A stretch of DNA of 64,000 nucleotides from Planctomycetota bacterium (GTDB lineage Bacteria; Planctomycetota; UBA1135; UBA2386): positions 62,001 through 126,000 of the forward strand of contig BJHM01000003.1 in NCBI GenBank assembly GCA_014192625.1, read 5' to 3'. Below the pieces are notes generated by a model. That model had not been told where the DNA came from and did not search any database. It was given only the letters and a program-made list of their open reading frames with translations. This document shows, piece after piece, positions 37,201 to 46,368 of this stretch. Position numbers and translations under genes: made by a program. Numbering within the stretch: position 1 is the stretch's first letter; the number at the start of each line of letters is the position of its first letter.

Positions 37201-38399
37201 ATGCCGAACAGCCAGACGCGGCGGCGCAATTGCACTTGGCGGCATTCTTGCATGGCGACCAAAGCAGCGTGCTGTTTGCGGAGGTAGTCCAGTGTGTCGC
37301 GATTCCCGGCTACCAGATTGCTGATGCCTTGCTGAAAGAACTTCAAAGGCGCGCGCAGACTGCCCCGAAATCCTTGCCCGAAAAGGCGCTCGTTTGGGCA
37401 ACTCGCTATCTGGCAACCAAGGAAATGGTCGCCGGCAATATCGAGGCCGCCACGACGATGCTCGCCAAACTCTGGATTGAATACCCTCTCGAAAGCAACG
37501 CCACGATTTTCGATGCTGTCACGCTCGCTGATCACGGCCGCCTAGCAAACGCGCTGCAGTTGCTCGCTCTGCTGCGCACGCGGGGTTCCCCGACTCTGCA
37601 GAAATCTGCCAGCGATAGCTACTTTGCACTCGCTGCCGAACGCGGAACAACGAGTCCAGAACAGGAACAAGAACTCATGCAGGCCGCCAAACAGCAAGTC
37701 GCTGGCGGTGGCCCGTTTGGCCCGCCGTTGCGCTTCATGATGGCGAAGGCAGATCGCATGGCGGGCCTACTGCCGGCTGACCTCCAAAAATGGATCACTG
37801 TTGTGCTCAATAATGCAGCGGCAGGTGATGAGAGCGTGCCGTTCGCGCTGAATGCGCTCGTCTACCTCGACTCACACAATGGCCGCGAGGCGGCAAAAGC
37901 ACTGGTCGATGATGTCATCGCGGCGCATCCAGAGGTTCCCGAGTTCTGGGTGGTGCGTGCACGCTACCTCGCACAGGATCGTCACTCGAAAGAAGGTCTT
38001 GCCGATGCGCGCTCTGCACTGAGCTTTGGTGCGACACCAGAACTCGAACTCGAGTTGCTCGCGACCGCCATCGAGGGGCGCAGCGTCGAGCCATCCGACG
38101 CGGCGCGAATCGCAGGTTTACCGCAGGCATTCCGAGAGAGCCCGCTCGGCAACTACGTGCGCGGTCTATTGGCCTTGCGCAACGGCAAGCCAGCAGAAGC
38201 CTTGCCGTTGCTGGCGAAAGCCGATACTCGCTTCAATGGTTTCAACTTGTTCGCCGCAGGTCTAGCGCAGGTTGCAGACCCTGAGCCAAAGGCGCAAGCC
38301 AGCGCCGGCGCGCTGTTCGCAAAGTTCGCAGCGGACTACCCAAGCAGTTCGCTAGCCCGCAGCGCCCGCAGCTTTGCGCGCCAGCTAGGAGTGAACTGA
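34254..38399 (+). CDS. prsT: Large membrane-anchored TPR protein, PrsT-like
   Basis: A 1381-residue protein with one N-terminal membrane helix (LVIIVAFILLAFGLTAGYAL) followed by alpha-alpha repeats of TPR type to the end, rich in Ala, Leu and Gln. The position after prsR in an exosortase locus and the build match the TPR proteins (PrsT) of PEP-CTERM systems, although a lipobox is not seen, so anchoring would be by the helix. It probably organises the export or assembly complex outside the membrane. The ATG at 34254 starts at the membrane helix; TATAAA ends 10 nt before it. The 3' end overlaps the convergent deacetylase gene by 64 bp. The symbol is by analogy. Confidence 0.75.
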   Translation: MLRRSLVIIVAFILLAFGLTAGYALLNLRGADEVLKDARSLAEHGNNIDAVRLLDLCENSVNIKNKPALRQQVWQLRMECNSRLQNFTRALADNEQLLAEKPAEKHLQISRVYLLAALGQGKLAKQRALEFVTENPTFPRGLELAGEACQVDYRDRLIKASEQLQTDLEYELIGPARDALLSYLYRPAGDQSVTTALLDLRAIYELVPARQQVWVRMHNVLKDLRDRIQQALEFYEHALEIACPDKASHKEFFISAYRGAAFALQQSGRNDCVVAESDIYRGSFQNVFTVEAAINAVHAHLEDGLFRAAISVANGFLPSDAYKERLAKKQITADSLSPLFEAKVLALYRLDDRPALLECALELGRMQKDGLSMPRALHLAFAYYFLKEPERSKDCAAHFDVVFNLFINLPAPVNGPDMLEILMPLHIQAMQKTSLPTEQILSAVNAWANQRPASILPLRERAMVFLNAGQSSSAMNVATELVRKQPRDEESMQILAAAAKSTYADSGQDGEGLLAHCLSRNVLRPEVPHPICLLLCGEAALAQNQLSIARECSRIAEDEFPLARWPRHLRAKALMQGAGYAEAAYFLDRWITKEPTDSEAIRLWFACCQKEGLPIERHLQDVVRVGLKDAAVTTAMLRRAILSHSTAANHLAKNTWQNSDKASLDPEHLALAAQVWTASDPAIAKQLIDCAAKALPSNNSLTARSAIVSASLQWLLAVAAKSSDKELTALVSDLQKQPQFDPKAFRAMLTAAEKLAAMARPEAAYALTTAAILMPGAQAQRDGAAHLLAGQLALTIGDLARAREFLTAAVSFDEGSDAAEPLARLLLAVEAPELARAAYALAKTHEDPALARLFAPLQEQSKLTLTRLTAERGDLAAQLVAALLSQPPAEPVKPAPPLPVEDGSKMPSVKAVVVLPSEAVAKADFAVELLAAAPEQQQLAVQLAAILREPALAKTALHLAQALYQNLPGSIAAQLLLARALCNAEQPDAAAQLHLAAFLHGDQSSVLFAEVVQCVAIPGYQIADALLKELQRRAQTAPKSLPEKALVWATRYLATKEMVAGNIEAATTMLAKLWIEYPLESNATIFDAVTLADHGRLANALQLLALLRTRGSPTLQKSASDSYFALAAERGTTSPEQEQELMQAAKQQVAGGGPFGPPLRFMMAKADRMAGLLPADLQKWITVVLNNAAAGDESVPFALNALVYLDSHNGREAAKALVDDVIAAHPEVPEFWVVRARYLAQDRHSKEGLADARSALSFGATPELELELLATAIEGRSVEPSDAARIAGLPQAFRESPLGNYVRGLLALRNGKPAEALPLLAKADTRFNGFNLFAAGLAQVADPEPKAQASAGALFAKFAADYPSSSLARSARSFARQLGVN

Positions 38400-39220
38400 G
38401 CCAGCACTTCGCGCAACGAGCCGAATCGGAAATCTGTCAAGAGTTGATCCAGCTTGGGAAGCGTGCGGTGCAAGTTGACGTAGTGCCGGAAGCCACGCAA
38501 AAGGCCAAGACGCTGCCGCGGCTGCTCTGGATCTACCTCCCATGGGTGGAGGTAAACACAGCCTGGCATGCCGCGCCGTTCTTGTTGACGCAAACCTGCG
38601 CGCAGTAGGCCGCGCGGGAACAGACGCAGATAGCCACCACCTCCGACTGGCAATCGGCGGCCGAAAAAATCGAGGCACAGCGGCGGAAACTCGAGCAGCT
38701 CGCCGCTCTCACTGTTGAGTAGATACGGCGAGTTCGGCGCATGCCGCACGCCGTAGTCAGGGTGCCAGACAGGAAAGATCGAGCTGTCGACTGTCACCCC
38801 AGAGCGGAGCAGTTCATCGACTGCCCACGGCGACCGCTGCGTCACCGACCAAGTGCATGCGCGAAACGCCTGCACCTCGACTCCGGCGATCTCGCGCAAC
38901 ACTTTCTTGGTGCGCGCCAAATCAGCAGCAAAACCCTCGCGGCCAAGGTCTGGCAACAACCGGTGGTCGTAGCCGTGACTGCCGATCTCGTGCCCAGCCT
39001 TTGCCACTTCCAGCACCACTTCGGGCATCCGCTCGGCAATCCAACCAAGGAAGAAGAACGTTGCCCGGCACTCTCGGCGCGCAAATAAATCGAGCAACCG
39101 CCGCGTCGAATCCGCGCAACGCAGCTGCAATTTATCCCAATCGGCGCGATCGATCTTGTGCGCCATATTGAGCACCTGAAACCAATCTTCCACATCGACA
39201 GAAAGTGCGTGCAACATCAT
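38336..39220 (-). CDS. NodB-type polysaccharide deacetylase, exosortase-associated
   Basis: A 294-residue deacetylase of the class linked to XrtA systems (NodB domain plus DUF3473-like tail). The metal-binding Asp motif is SVDVEDWFQV, the His motif is HEIGSHGYDHRLL, and the family motif FRAPSFSI is FRACTWSV here. It probably N-deacetylates the exopolysaccharide. The start at 39220 overlaps the exosortase stop by ATGA; a second ATG follows immediately (39217). It is the last gene of the eight-gene operon and its 3' end runs 64 bp into the convergent TPR gene. Confidence 0.88.
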   Translation of the reverse strand: MMLHALSVDVEDWFQVLNMAHKIDRADWDKLQLRCADSTRRLLDLFARRECRATFFFLGWIAERMPEVVLEVAKAGHEIGSHGYDHRLLPDLGREGFAADLARTKKVLREIAGVEVQAFRACTWSVTQRSPWAVDELLRSGVTVDSSIFPVWHPDYGVRHAPNSPYLLNSESGELLEFPPLCLDFFGRRLPVGGGGYLRLFPRGLLRAGLRQQERRGMPGCVYLHPWEVDPEQPRQRLGLLRGFRHYVNLHRTLPKLDQLLTDFRFGSLREVLAQFTPSWRAKLRALRASELLG

Positions 39221-40743
39221 TTGAGCAGCTTGAGGCCTTCCGCGAGCAAATCTCTGAGCAGCGAACGGCATCGCTCCTGCGCCCCCTGTAAACCGCCAGC
39301 ACCATCCCCATAGGCATCGACGCGAATGAGAAATCCGTCAGTACTCGAACGGAATAGTGCGCGCGGTGCGTGGAACAGAAAGAAGCGTGAATAACTGCCG
39401 GTACACAAACCGAGTGAGACGTAGGCGTAAAGACTAAGGTAAGGCCTGCCACCCTTGCGCGTGCGCATCAGGATGCGGCCGATACTGGCAGTGCTGCCAT
39501 CACCTAGATCAATGTCGTCGTCGACCAGCATGTCCATATCGGATGCGAGCAAACAAACGTGCGGCGGGTGCACGCTCTTCCAATTGCTGCCGTGGAAGCA
39601 GGCCACGACAAACGAACTCTCGTTGCCTGATACATATCGCCGCCATGTCACATCGTCGGTGCCGAGCAGGTCGAAGTAACGCTTCGGAAAATCGTAGGCC
39701 TCTTCCTGCACGAACTGGCCAATCGTCTTCGGCAACAGTATCGCGCGATCACGCAAGGTCGCATACGGCTTAGTCCCCGACAGCAGGACAAGTGGCACCA
39801 TCAACACGTACAACACAACGGCCGAGTTTCGTAACCCACGCGGCAAACGGAGCGCGACCGCGGACGGCAGCGGCGAACAATTCTCCGCCACAACTTTTGC
39901 CGGTCCTTCGACTACTGCCAAATCTTTGACCGGCGGTTTGGTCACAAGGCTGTCGATGCCAAACACCAGTACCATGTCCATTACCCAAGCGACACCGTTC
40001 ATGATGTCGTGACCGGTGCCAGTGGCAAACCGTATGTCAAACAGATGTGCGAGCCAGCAGATCGCGGCAATCCGGAACATGTTCACAGCTAGCGCAATCG
40101 GCGCTGCCAGCAGCAGCAAACAGAACAGCCGGCGACGCTGCAAAGGGCCGAGAAAAAACGCAATGCAATACGCTAGCGTGATCATCGCCAGCAGCGAACG
40201 CAACCCACCGCAAGGATCTGCTACGTCGAGTGAAACCGCCTGCCCCGGCACAGTCAGCGCAGCGCCTTGCCGCAAAACATCGAGGCCGGTGAATTGCGCA
40301 AGCCAAACGCCGCCAGTCACGGCGACCTCTTTCAACTCAAAAGCGATGCGCCCCGTGACGTACAGCGGCAACGGAACAGCGAACAAAAATAACCACAGTA
40401 CCGGCCAGAGTCCGCGCAGACGGTCGCGCCCCAACGCAAGCCACGCAGCGGCAGGCAACGCGATCGCAAGGCTCGCGGCCGACAGCGAATCAATCGTCAA
40501 TGAAGCACCGCAGAGGTGCAGAAAAAGGGCTGGCCCGAGCAGCCAGAACGCACGCGTGTCAGTCTTTGCCGGTTGCAAACGCCACAGTTTGCGACGCTGC
40601 CAAAGCACGGCGAACATCACCAGTGGCACCAGTGGCCCATGGCCAAAGTAGTAGTCGGGCTTCCACCACAACTCCACGCACCAGCAAATCGCCGTCTCAT
40701 AGGCGATCAACAGTGGTAGGAAGATCAGTAGAAAAGCTCTCAC
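39217..40743 (-). CDS. xrtA: Exosortase fused to an EpsI domain
   Basis: A 508-residue protein. Residues about 1-280 form a polytopic exosortase with the invariant catalytic residues Cys178 (DPCGGLRS), Arg224 (NMFRI) and His245 (GTGHDIMNG). Residues about 300-508 are an EpsI-type domain (SGTKPYATL, HPPHVCLLASDMDM). Exosortases cleave C-terminal sorting signals such as PEP-CTERM at the membrane and are tied to exopolysaccharide biosynthesis. The GTG start overlaps the upstream GT4 stop (GTGA). The XrtA-type assignment rests on the fusion and the gene neighbourhood. No protein with a clear PEP-CTERM tail is encoded in this window. Confidence 0.9.
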   Translation of the reverse strand: MRAFLLIFLPLLIAYETAICWCVELWWKPDYYFGHGPLVPLVMFAVLWQRRKLWRLQPAKTDTRAFWLLGPALFLHLCGASLTIDSLSAASLAIALPAAAWLALGRDRLRGLWPVLWLFLFAVPLPLYVTGRIAFELKEVAVTGGVWLAQFTGLDVLRQGAALTVPGQAVSLDVADPCGGLRSLLAMITLAYCIAFFLGPLQRRRLFCLLLLAAPIALAVNMFRIAAICWLAHLFDIRFATGTGHDIMNGVAWVMDMVLVFGIDSLVTKPPVKDLAVVEGPAKVVAENCSPLPSAVALRLPRGLRNSAVVLYVLMVPLVLLSGTKPYATLRDRAILLPKTIGQFVQEEAYDFPKRYFDLLGTDDVTWRRYVSGNESSFVVACFHGSNWKSVHPPHVCLLASDMDMLVDDDIDLGDGSTASIGRILMRTRKGGRPYLSLYAYVSLGLCTGSYSRFFLFHAPRALFRSSTDGFLIRVDAYGDGAGGLQGAQERCRSLLRDLLAEGLKLLK

Positions 40744-41924
40744 GAAGCACCTTTCTGCAACAGGTCCTCAACCATCGCGGTAACCCGCTCAGCGTTGCCA
40801 TCCCAGGTAAAACGATGCTCGAGCAAACTTTGACGGCCTTGCGCGCCAATCTTGCGTGCCAACGCACGGTCGGCCACCAGTGGGCGCAGCGATTGGGCGA
40901 GCGATGATGCGACTCCCGGCTTGAACAACAATCCGTTCTGTCCGTCGCTGATGATCTCGCGCAGGTTTGGCTGATCCGGCACCAAGCTAGGCACCGAAGC
41001 AGCGAGCGAATCGAACAGTTTTAGCGGTGATGCGTATGGATTGATCGCAGGCACCAGTGCGGCATCAAAGGCGGCGACATGCGGCGGCAGCAAATCGCTT
41101 GGCACTTCGCCGACCGAGTGCACACGTTCGGCCAGACCAAGTTGCTGGGCGCGAGCCAGCAGCATCGGCAGTGCTGGGCCGCTGCCAACCAGCAGCAGAT
41201 GCAGCGGCGATAGCCCCGGCAGTAACATCGCCTCTAGCACCAGGTCGAGCCGATGCCATGGGCGCATGTATCCGACGAACCCGAGCACGAACGCATCGGC
41301 AGCAAGCTTGAGTCGCGCGCGCACCGCTGCTGCTGCGTGCTGAACTTCGCTGCCATAGCGCTCAGGTTGCGCACCATTGGGCACCACGCGCACGTTTTCG
41401 CTCTTGGCACCTCGCTCGATCAGCATCGCGGCCAATACCGAGGTCACCGCCAACACGCGATCCGCACCCGACAACACCGCCCGCTCACAGCGGCGCGCCA
41501 ACCATGGCAAGCGCAGCAAACGAAGTTCCTGCATCTCAGTCACCATCGGCGAATTTACTTCGAGCAGGAGAGGGACGCCGATTTCGCACGCAACATCGAG
41601 GCCGGCGCGGCAGTGCAGCGCATGACGCTCATAGATAAAGTCCGGTCGAAACGAAGCCGCGGCCCGGCGCAGCATCGCACGCCCCTTGCGGTTGTAAAGC
41701 ACTTCAAGCACTTCGACCGCAGTGCGCGGCAGTGACAACCGCTGCCAAAAACTCGGCCGCGCAGCTGACCTCCCACTAAGCACCGGCGTAGCCTTTGGCA
41801 CAAGAGCGCATTCCAAAACCTCGTGCCCGCGACGACGCAATGCTGCGATCAGTTCGCGCACATGGACCGCCTGGCCATCATTCGCACGAATGCGATGGTG
41901 ATACAGAATCCGGTATGCGCTCAT
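40740..41924 (-). CDS. GT4 glycosyltransferase, exosortase-associated
   Basis: A 394-residue GT-B fold glycosyltransferase of family GT4. The N-terminal HHRIRANDGQAVHVRELIAAL and the C-terminal nucleotide-sugar region (VPAINPYASPLKLFDSLAA, with the acidic EX7E site altered) fit glycosyltransferases found in XrtA loci. It probably adds one sugar during repeat-unit assembly in the cytoplasm. It overlaps both neighbours by four bases (ATGA upstream, GTGA downstream), so it is tightly coupled in the operon. Confidence 0.85.
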   Translation of the reverse strand: MSAYRILYHHRIRANDGQAVHVRELIAALRRRGHEVLECALVPKATPVLSGRSAARPSFWQRLSLPRTAVEVLEVLYNRKGRAMLRRAAASFRPDFIYERHALHCRAGLDVACEIGVPLLLEVNSPMVTEMQELRLLRLPWLARRCERAVLSGADRVLAVTSVLAAMLIERGAKSENVRVVPNGAQPERYGSEVQHAAAAVRARLKLAADAFVLGFVGYMRPWHRLDLVLEAMLLPGLSPLHLLLVGSGPALPMLLARAQQLGLAERVHSVGEVPSDLLPPHVAAFDAALVPAINPYASPLKLFDSLAASVPSLVPDQPNLREIISDGQNGLLFKPGVASSLAQSLRPLVADRALARKIGAQGRQSLLEHRFTWDGNAERVTAMVEDLLQKGAS

Positions 41925-43114
41925 CGAGCTCCCCCGGACTCAAACCCGCGTTCAAAGGTGTCCGACAAGATCTGCAACGGCGCATCCCAGCTCCAACGCT
42001 CGGCGAAAGTCCGAACCAATTGCCGATCCCCTGGCACAAGGAGCATTTGCTCTAGTGCCGCAAGCAGCGCCGCATCATTTTGTGGCGGGATGAGAGCGCC
42101 CAACGAACCATCTGCTGGCGCAAAGCCACCAAAGATCTCGGGAATGCCACCGACGGCGCTCGCTACCACGCGCAGACCTGAGGCCAACGCCTCGGTCACC
42201 ACGTTGGGCCAGCCTTCACGATGAGTCGGCAGCACGAACAGATCGCAAGCTCGATACGCGATGGCAACTTCTTCAGGCGAACGCACGCCTAGCAAGTGCA
42301 CGCGATCAGGGCAGAGCTTTGCAATGGCCGCACGCTGCGGGCCGTCGCCGACCAGCACGAGGTGCACGTCCATCGGCAAACTACGCAACACGCGTGCGGC
42401 CGAAAGAAAACCCTTGGCTTCGACCAATCGTCCCACGCCCAGCAATAGGCGACCTTCTGCAGGCAATCCCAGTTTTGCGCGCGCTTTTGCAGCATCGCCT
42501 GGACTGAACCGCGCAAGGTCGACGCCGTTGCGAACCTCATGAATCCGACTGCGTGGCATGCCGGTAGCGGCAGCAAAGCGATCACAGAGATCGCCGCTCA
42601 CGGCAAAGCAAGCCATGGCACCCTGCGCCGCTTCGGCAATGCGACCTTGGCAAATCGGATCGTTGGCAATCAGATTTACATCTGTACCACGAGCCGTGAG
42701 CACATACGGAACGCCGATCCGTCGAGCGAGCATCGCCGCAGCGACACCATCGGGCCAAAGGTAATGCGCGTCGATGACCACCGGCCGATCGCGACAGATT
42801 TCCCGCACCGTGCGCTCGGCACCCCGCACCATGGCGTCCGCTTGCCGCCGCATGGAAAAACCCGGCCAGTGTCGATAGCGAGGGTGATGCACGCTTACCC
42901 CAGAAACTATCTCGGTTGCAGGTGACGCGTGCAAACGGCGGTTCGCTGCAGATCGCAAAAACCACAAAACCTCGGGGATTGGCGAGACCACCTGCCACCG
43001 CCATTCCGGTTTTCGCAAAAGCAATCGCGACATTCGTTCGCGCACGAACAAACCATGCACCGGAGCAACCGCCGACGGAAACAGGTTGGTAAATGTGAGG
43101 ATGGTTTTGCTCAT
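41921..43114 (-). CDS. GT4 glycosyltransferase
   Basis: A 397-residue GT-B enzyme. GVGRLVEAKGFLSAARVL and VLPTHREGWPNVVTEALASG show the GT4 donor site with the EX7E-type glutamates; RNGVDLARFSP is the usual linker motif. I infer transfer of a hexose or deoxyhexose to the lipid-linked repeat unit. The start is set at 43114 because it gives the canonical MSKTILTFTNLFPS and overlaps the amidotransferase stop by ATGA; a longer upstream extension would lie inside that gene. Confidence 0.88.
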   Translation of the reverse strand: MSKTILTFTNLFPSAVAPVHGLFVRERMSRLLLRKPEWRWQVVSPIPEVLWFLRSAANRRLHASPATEIVSGVSVHHPRYRHWPGFSMRRQADAMVRGAERTVREICRDRPVVIDAHYLWPDGVAAAMLARRIGVPYVLTARGTDVNLIANDPICQGRIAEAAQGAMACFAVSGDLCDRFAAATGMPRSRIHEVRNGVDLARFSPGDAAKARAKLGLPAEGRLLLGVGRLVEAKGFLSAARVLRSLPMDVHLVLVGDGPQRAAIAKLCPDRVHLLGVRSPEEVAIAYRACDLFVLPTHREGWPNVVTEALASGLRVVASAVGGIPEIFGGFAPADGSLGALIPPQNDAALLAALEQMLLVPGDRQLVRTFAERWSWDAPLQILSDTFERGFESGGAR

Positions 43115-44967
43115 TGGCACCACCGCCTCAGGAAGCGGGCAAACACCAGCACCGCCCACAAAAGCTCACTATGATCACCAACGCCCGTGCGATGCCTGGT
43201 GAGCAAGCGACGCACAACATCCGGGGCAATCCATTCGCCGAGAACCTTGCTTTGCAACTCGGCATCGAGCGCATTGCCAAGAGGGCCGCGAAACCACGCC
43301 TTTAGTGGCACCGAAAAGCCCTGTTTTTTGCGCTGCAACGCCGCCGGCGACAAACGCCGCGATAACGCTGAACGCAAAAATGCTTTGGTCGTACCACCGC
43401 GCATTTTGCGTGCGCTCGAAATTTGCGCGGCAAACTCAACCAACTCTTGATCAAGGAACGGCGCACGAACCTCTAACGCCGTCGCCATCGAAGCCCGATC
43501 CACCTTCACCAGAATGTCACCAGGCAACCAAGTCGCAATGTCCGTTGCAGCCGCACGCGCAAGTGCATCCAAGCCATCCGCAGCCTCATATGCGGCGATC
43601 ACCGGCCGCAGCGGGTCCCCGATCGCAGCGTGATGATCCGCCTTGAGCAGCGACATCACTTCTTCGGGCAGGTTGCTGCTAACCGAGCGTGCATAAGCAA
43701 CAGCCGGATTACGCCCAAGGTTTTCCAACGTGCGCTTCCAACGGAACGGCCGCGGCGCCCAATCGAGTTTGGGCCATGCTCTACCAAGCCCGCGCCAAAC
43801 CGACGCAGGCAGAAAGCTACGTGCTTGGTGCTCACGCCAATCAAAAAGGTAACGCCGGTAGCCAGCGAACGACTCGTCGCCGCCATCACCCGACAATGCA
43901 ACCGTCACATGACGGCGCGCTAGACGGCACACGTGATAAGTCGGCAGGGCACTGCTGTCGGCGAACGGTTCGTCGAAGGTTTCGGCAAGCCAATCGAGAT
44001 CAAGCATTTCTGCAGTGGTTAGCACTTCTTCGTGCAAGGTGGCCCCACAGGCCAACGCGTTCGCACGTGCTGCCGGACGCTCGTCGAATTGCGGATCCTC
44101 AAAGCCAATCGTGCACGCGGCAACCGGATGGCCGAGCAAGCGCGTCATCGAATCCACCACCGCGTAGCTGTCGATACCACCCGAGAGGAACGGCAGAAGC
44201 GGCACTTCGCCCATCAATCGGATTCGCACGGCCTCATCGAACAACTGCAGCAGACGATCCTGCTGCTGCACTAGGTCTGTTTGATCCAGCTTCGAAAACT
44301 GCACTTGCCAGTAGCGCTCGATCTTCAGTTTGCCGTTCTGCAGAAGACACCAGTGCGCTGGCGGCAACTTATGCGCACTTGCGAAGATCGTTGCCGGGTC
44401 TGGCACATAACGCAGCGCGAAGAACTGCCCGACGGCATCCGGCCGCAGCCGTCGATCAATACCAAACTCGTGCAGCCCTTTCAGTTCGGATGCGAACGCA
44501 AACAGGCCATCGCGCTCTGCCCAGTAGAACGGCTTCTTACCGATCCGGTCGCGCGCGGCATACAGGGTGTGCGCAACTTCGTCGACGATCGCAAACGCAA
44601 ACATGCCGCGCAATCGGCTAGCAAGCCCAGTCCCCCAGGCTCTAAATCCATGCAGCAAAACTTCGGTGTCGCTGTGCGTTCGAAACACGCAACCGCGCGC
44701 TTCCAGATCATTACGCAACTCGAGATGGTTGTATATCTCGCCGTTGAAAGTGACCCAGAGCTTGCCGTCCGGTAGTCCCATCGGTTGGGCACCTCCCGAT
44801 AGATCCACAATGGCGAGTCGTCGGTGGCCTAACCCATAGCCAAGCGCACAGCGCAGGCCTTTACCGTCAGGGCCGCGATGCGCGACGCTTTGCGTCATCG
44901 CTGCGACCACGGCTTCGTCAATCACGCGACCGCGTTCATGGGCGAACAGTCCGGCGATGCCGCACAT
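43111..44967 (-). CDS. asnB: Asparagine-synthase-like amidotransferase, exosortase-associated
   Basis: A 618-residue class II glutamine amidotransferase. Cys2 of MCGIAGLF is the glutaminase nucleophile, and VAHRGPDG, GHRRLAIVDLS and the PP-loop SGGIDSY are intact, as is the later LSGDGGDESFAGY. Such AsnB-like proteins are regular members of XrtA loci, where they are thought to amidate a sugar acid or peptide part of the polymer rather than make asparagine. The start overlaps the stop of the ligase gene by one base (TGATG). Confidence 0.88.
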   Translation of the reverse strand: MCGIAGLFAHERGRVIDEAVVAAMTQSVAHRGPDGKGLRCALGYGLGHRRLAIVDLSGGAQPMGLPDGKLWVTFNGEIYNHLELRNDLEARGCVFRTHSDTEVLLHGFRAWGTGLASRLRGMFAFAIVDEVAHTLYAARDRIGKKPFYWAERDGLFAFASELKGLHEFGIDRRLRPDAVGQFFALRYVPDPATIFASAHKLPPAHWCLLQNGKLKIERYWQVQFSKLDQTDLVQQQDRLLQLFDEAVRIRLMGEVPLLPFLSGGIDSYAVVDSMTRLLGHPVAACTIGFEDPQFDERPAARANALACGATLHEEVLTTAEMLDLDWLAETFDEPFADSSALPTYHVCRLARRHVTVALSGDGGDESFAGYRRYLFDWREHQARSFLPASVWRGLGRAWPKLDWAPRPFRWKRTLENLGRNPAVAYARSVSSNLPEEVMSLLKADHHAAIGDPLRPVIAAYEAADGLDALARAAATDIATWLPGDILVKVDRASMATALEVRAPFLDQELVEFAAQISSARKMRGGTTKAFLRSALSRRLSPAALQRKKQGFSVPLKAWFRGPLGNALDAELQSKVLGEWIAPDVVRRLLTRHRTGVGDHSELLWAVLVFARFLRRWCQ

Positions 44968-46349
44968 CAGTGAACGCGCCGCCAGATCGGCTGCTGTTTA
45001 TTGCCAGTGATGCTGCCAAACGCGAACGCCAGGCGACGGCGCACCGTGATCTCAGCTGCTCTGCTATGGTTTTTTCCGACTGATAAAGCCGGTGCCGAAG
45101 CTGCGGCATAGCCGATCACTGAAAGGCTCGTGACCAGCGCGACCCAGTGATAGACGAGATCGAAGTGACCACGATTTAGAAACATCGCACCGATCATGAA
45201 TGCGACCATCGTCGCCTCGAGCATACGCGCGTAGTCCGAAGCCCAGCTCATGCCTGGAAACTGCATGCCGATGCGCCAAATACGCCGGCAAGTGAAGAAC
45301 GTGGAGATCAACAGCAACAAGTAGACGCCGAACGCCAACGACCCGCTCTCAGCCCATATCTGCAGGTAGCTGTTGTGCGCGACGTAGGTTTGGATGGTGC
45401 CGTCTTCCAGTCGCTCCTTCGCATAATCAACATAGCGCGGCTGGAAATTACGCAGACCGACGCCAAACACCGGGTTGTCAGCGATCATTCGCAGTGCTGT
45501 GCGCCATGCCACCAAACGGGCTCGCGCTGACGATTCATTCGGATCCCCGATCGACTGGATGCGATTGAGCACCGATGCCGGTGCAAATATAAAAAATGCG
45601 GCGGCGGACATCATTAGGCTAAAGCCCGCGCGAAACAGATGGCCTGAACGCCATGAAATCCACAGTGCGGTTCCGACTAGCGCCAAGAACGCGCCGCGAC
45701 TGTGCGTGAGTGAGATCGTAATGACCGTCAGCACGATGCCGATCCGCGTCAGAATGCGAACAAACGGGATCGCACGGTCGTTGTAGCCGAGATACCAAAG
45801 GAGCGGCACGTTCATCGCCATCGCGAGCGCGAAGTCGTTGTTGTCCTCGAGCATGCCACCTGGTCCGCGCAGGATGAAAGCGCCGCCAGTGAGCAAACCG
45901 AACAGGCCGCCCTTTACGCCATAAAAAGCAAGACAGATCGCGATCATCCATGTGAGGCCGCGGAAACGAGCGCGACTATCGACTTGGCCGCTTGTGAACA
46001 AAGCCACAATGATGATCTTCAGGAACTCGACGAAGTAGCGGTTGTAATACTCGCTTTGGTAGCTCGCCATCGAGTAACTGATCGCCACCAGTGCTGCCAA
46101 TGTGAGCAACAACTTGCTGCGAACATCCCAGCGCGCAAACCGACGACGACCGCGCTCGTTGGCCCACCAGCCGACCAGCATCGCAATCCCCACATAGAAC
46201 GAAAGGCGCATATCGCGCGCAAAACTCCAGCACAAGTCCTGCGGCCGCATGTAGGCCAGCCAGCTAAAAACGAGCATGCCGACAAACGGCCGCCGAAAAC
46301 TGATCGGCAGTGTCAGCAGAACTACGAGGAAGACCAGGAGATCGCGCAT
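44967..46349 (-). CDS. O-antigen ligase/polymerase-like, exosortase-associated
   Basis: A 460-residue polytopic protein of the Wzy/WaaL superfamily. The opening MRDLLVFLVVLLTLPISFRR followed by RPQDLCWSFA is characteristic of the putative O-glycosylation ligase of exosortase A loci. A large periplasmic loop with NPVFGVGLRNF and HNSYLQIWAESG carries the conserved residues of the ligase fold. It should polymerise the repeat unit or attach polysaccharide to a carrier protein. A gap of 19 nt separates it from the upstream Wzz-type gene. Confidence 0.88.
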   Translation of the reverse strand: MRDLLVFLVVLLTLPISFRRPFVGMLVFSWLAYMRPQDLCWSFARDMRLSFYVGIAMLVGWWANERGRRRFARWDVRSKLLLTLAALVAISYSMASYQSEYYNRYFVEFLKIIIVALFTSGQVDSRARFRGLTWMIAICLAFYGVKGGLFGLLTGGAFILRGPGGMLEDNNDFALAMAMNVPLLWYLGYNDRAIPFVRILTRIGIVLTVITISLTHSRGAFLALVGTALWISWRSGHLFRAGFSLMMSAAAFFIFAPASVLNRIQSIGDPNESSARARLVAWRTALRMIADNPVFGVGLRNFQPRYVDYAKERLEDGTIQTYVAHNSYLQIWAESGSLAFGVYLLLLISTFFTCRRIWRIGMQFPGMSWASDYARMLEATMVAFMIGAMFLNRGHFDLVYHWVALVTSLSVIGYAAASAPALSVGKNHSRAAEITVRRRLAFAFGSITGNKQQPIWRRVH

Positions 46350-46368
46350 GCGCGAACTGCTCCCCCGG

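Noticed and set aside
43689-44621. Plus-strand open frame of 310 codons opposite the amidotransferase gene
   Set aside because: The translation is low-complexity and Arg/Pro/Thr-rich, as expected from antisense of a GC-biased gene; the minus-strand gene is certain.
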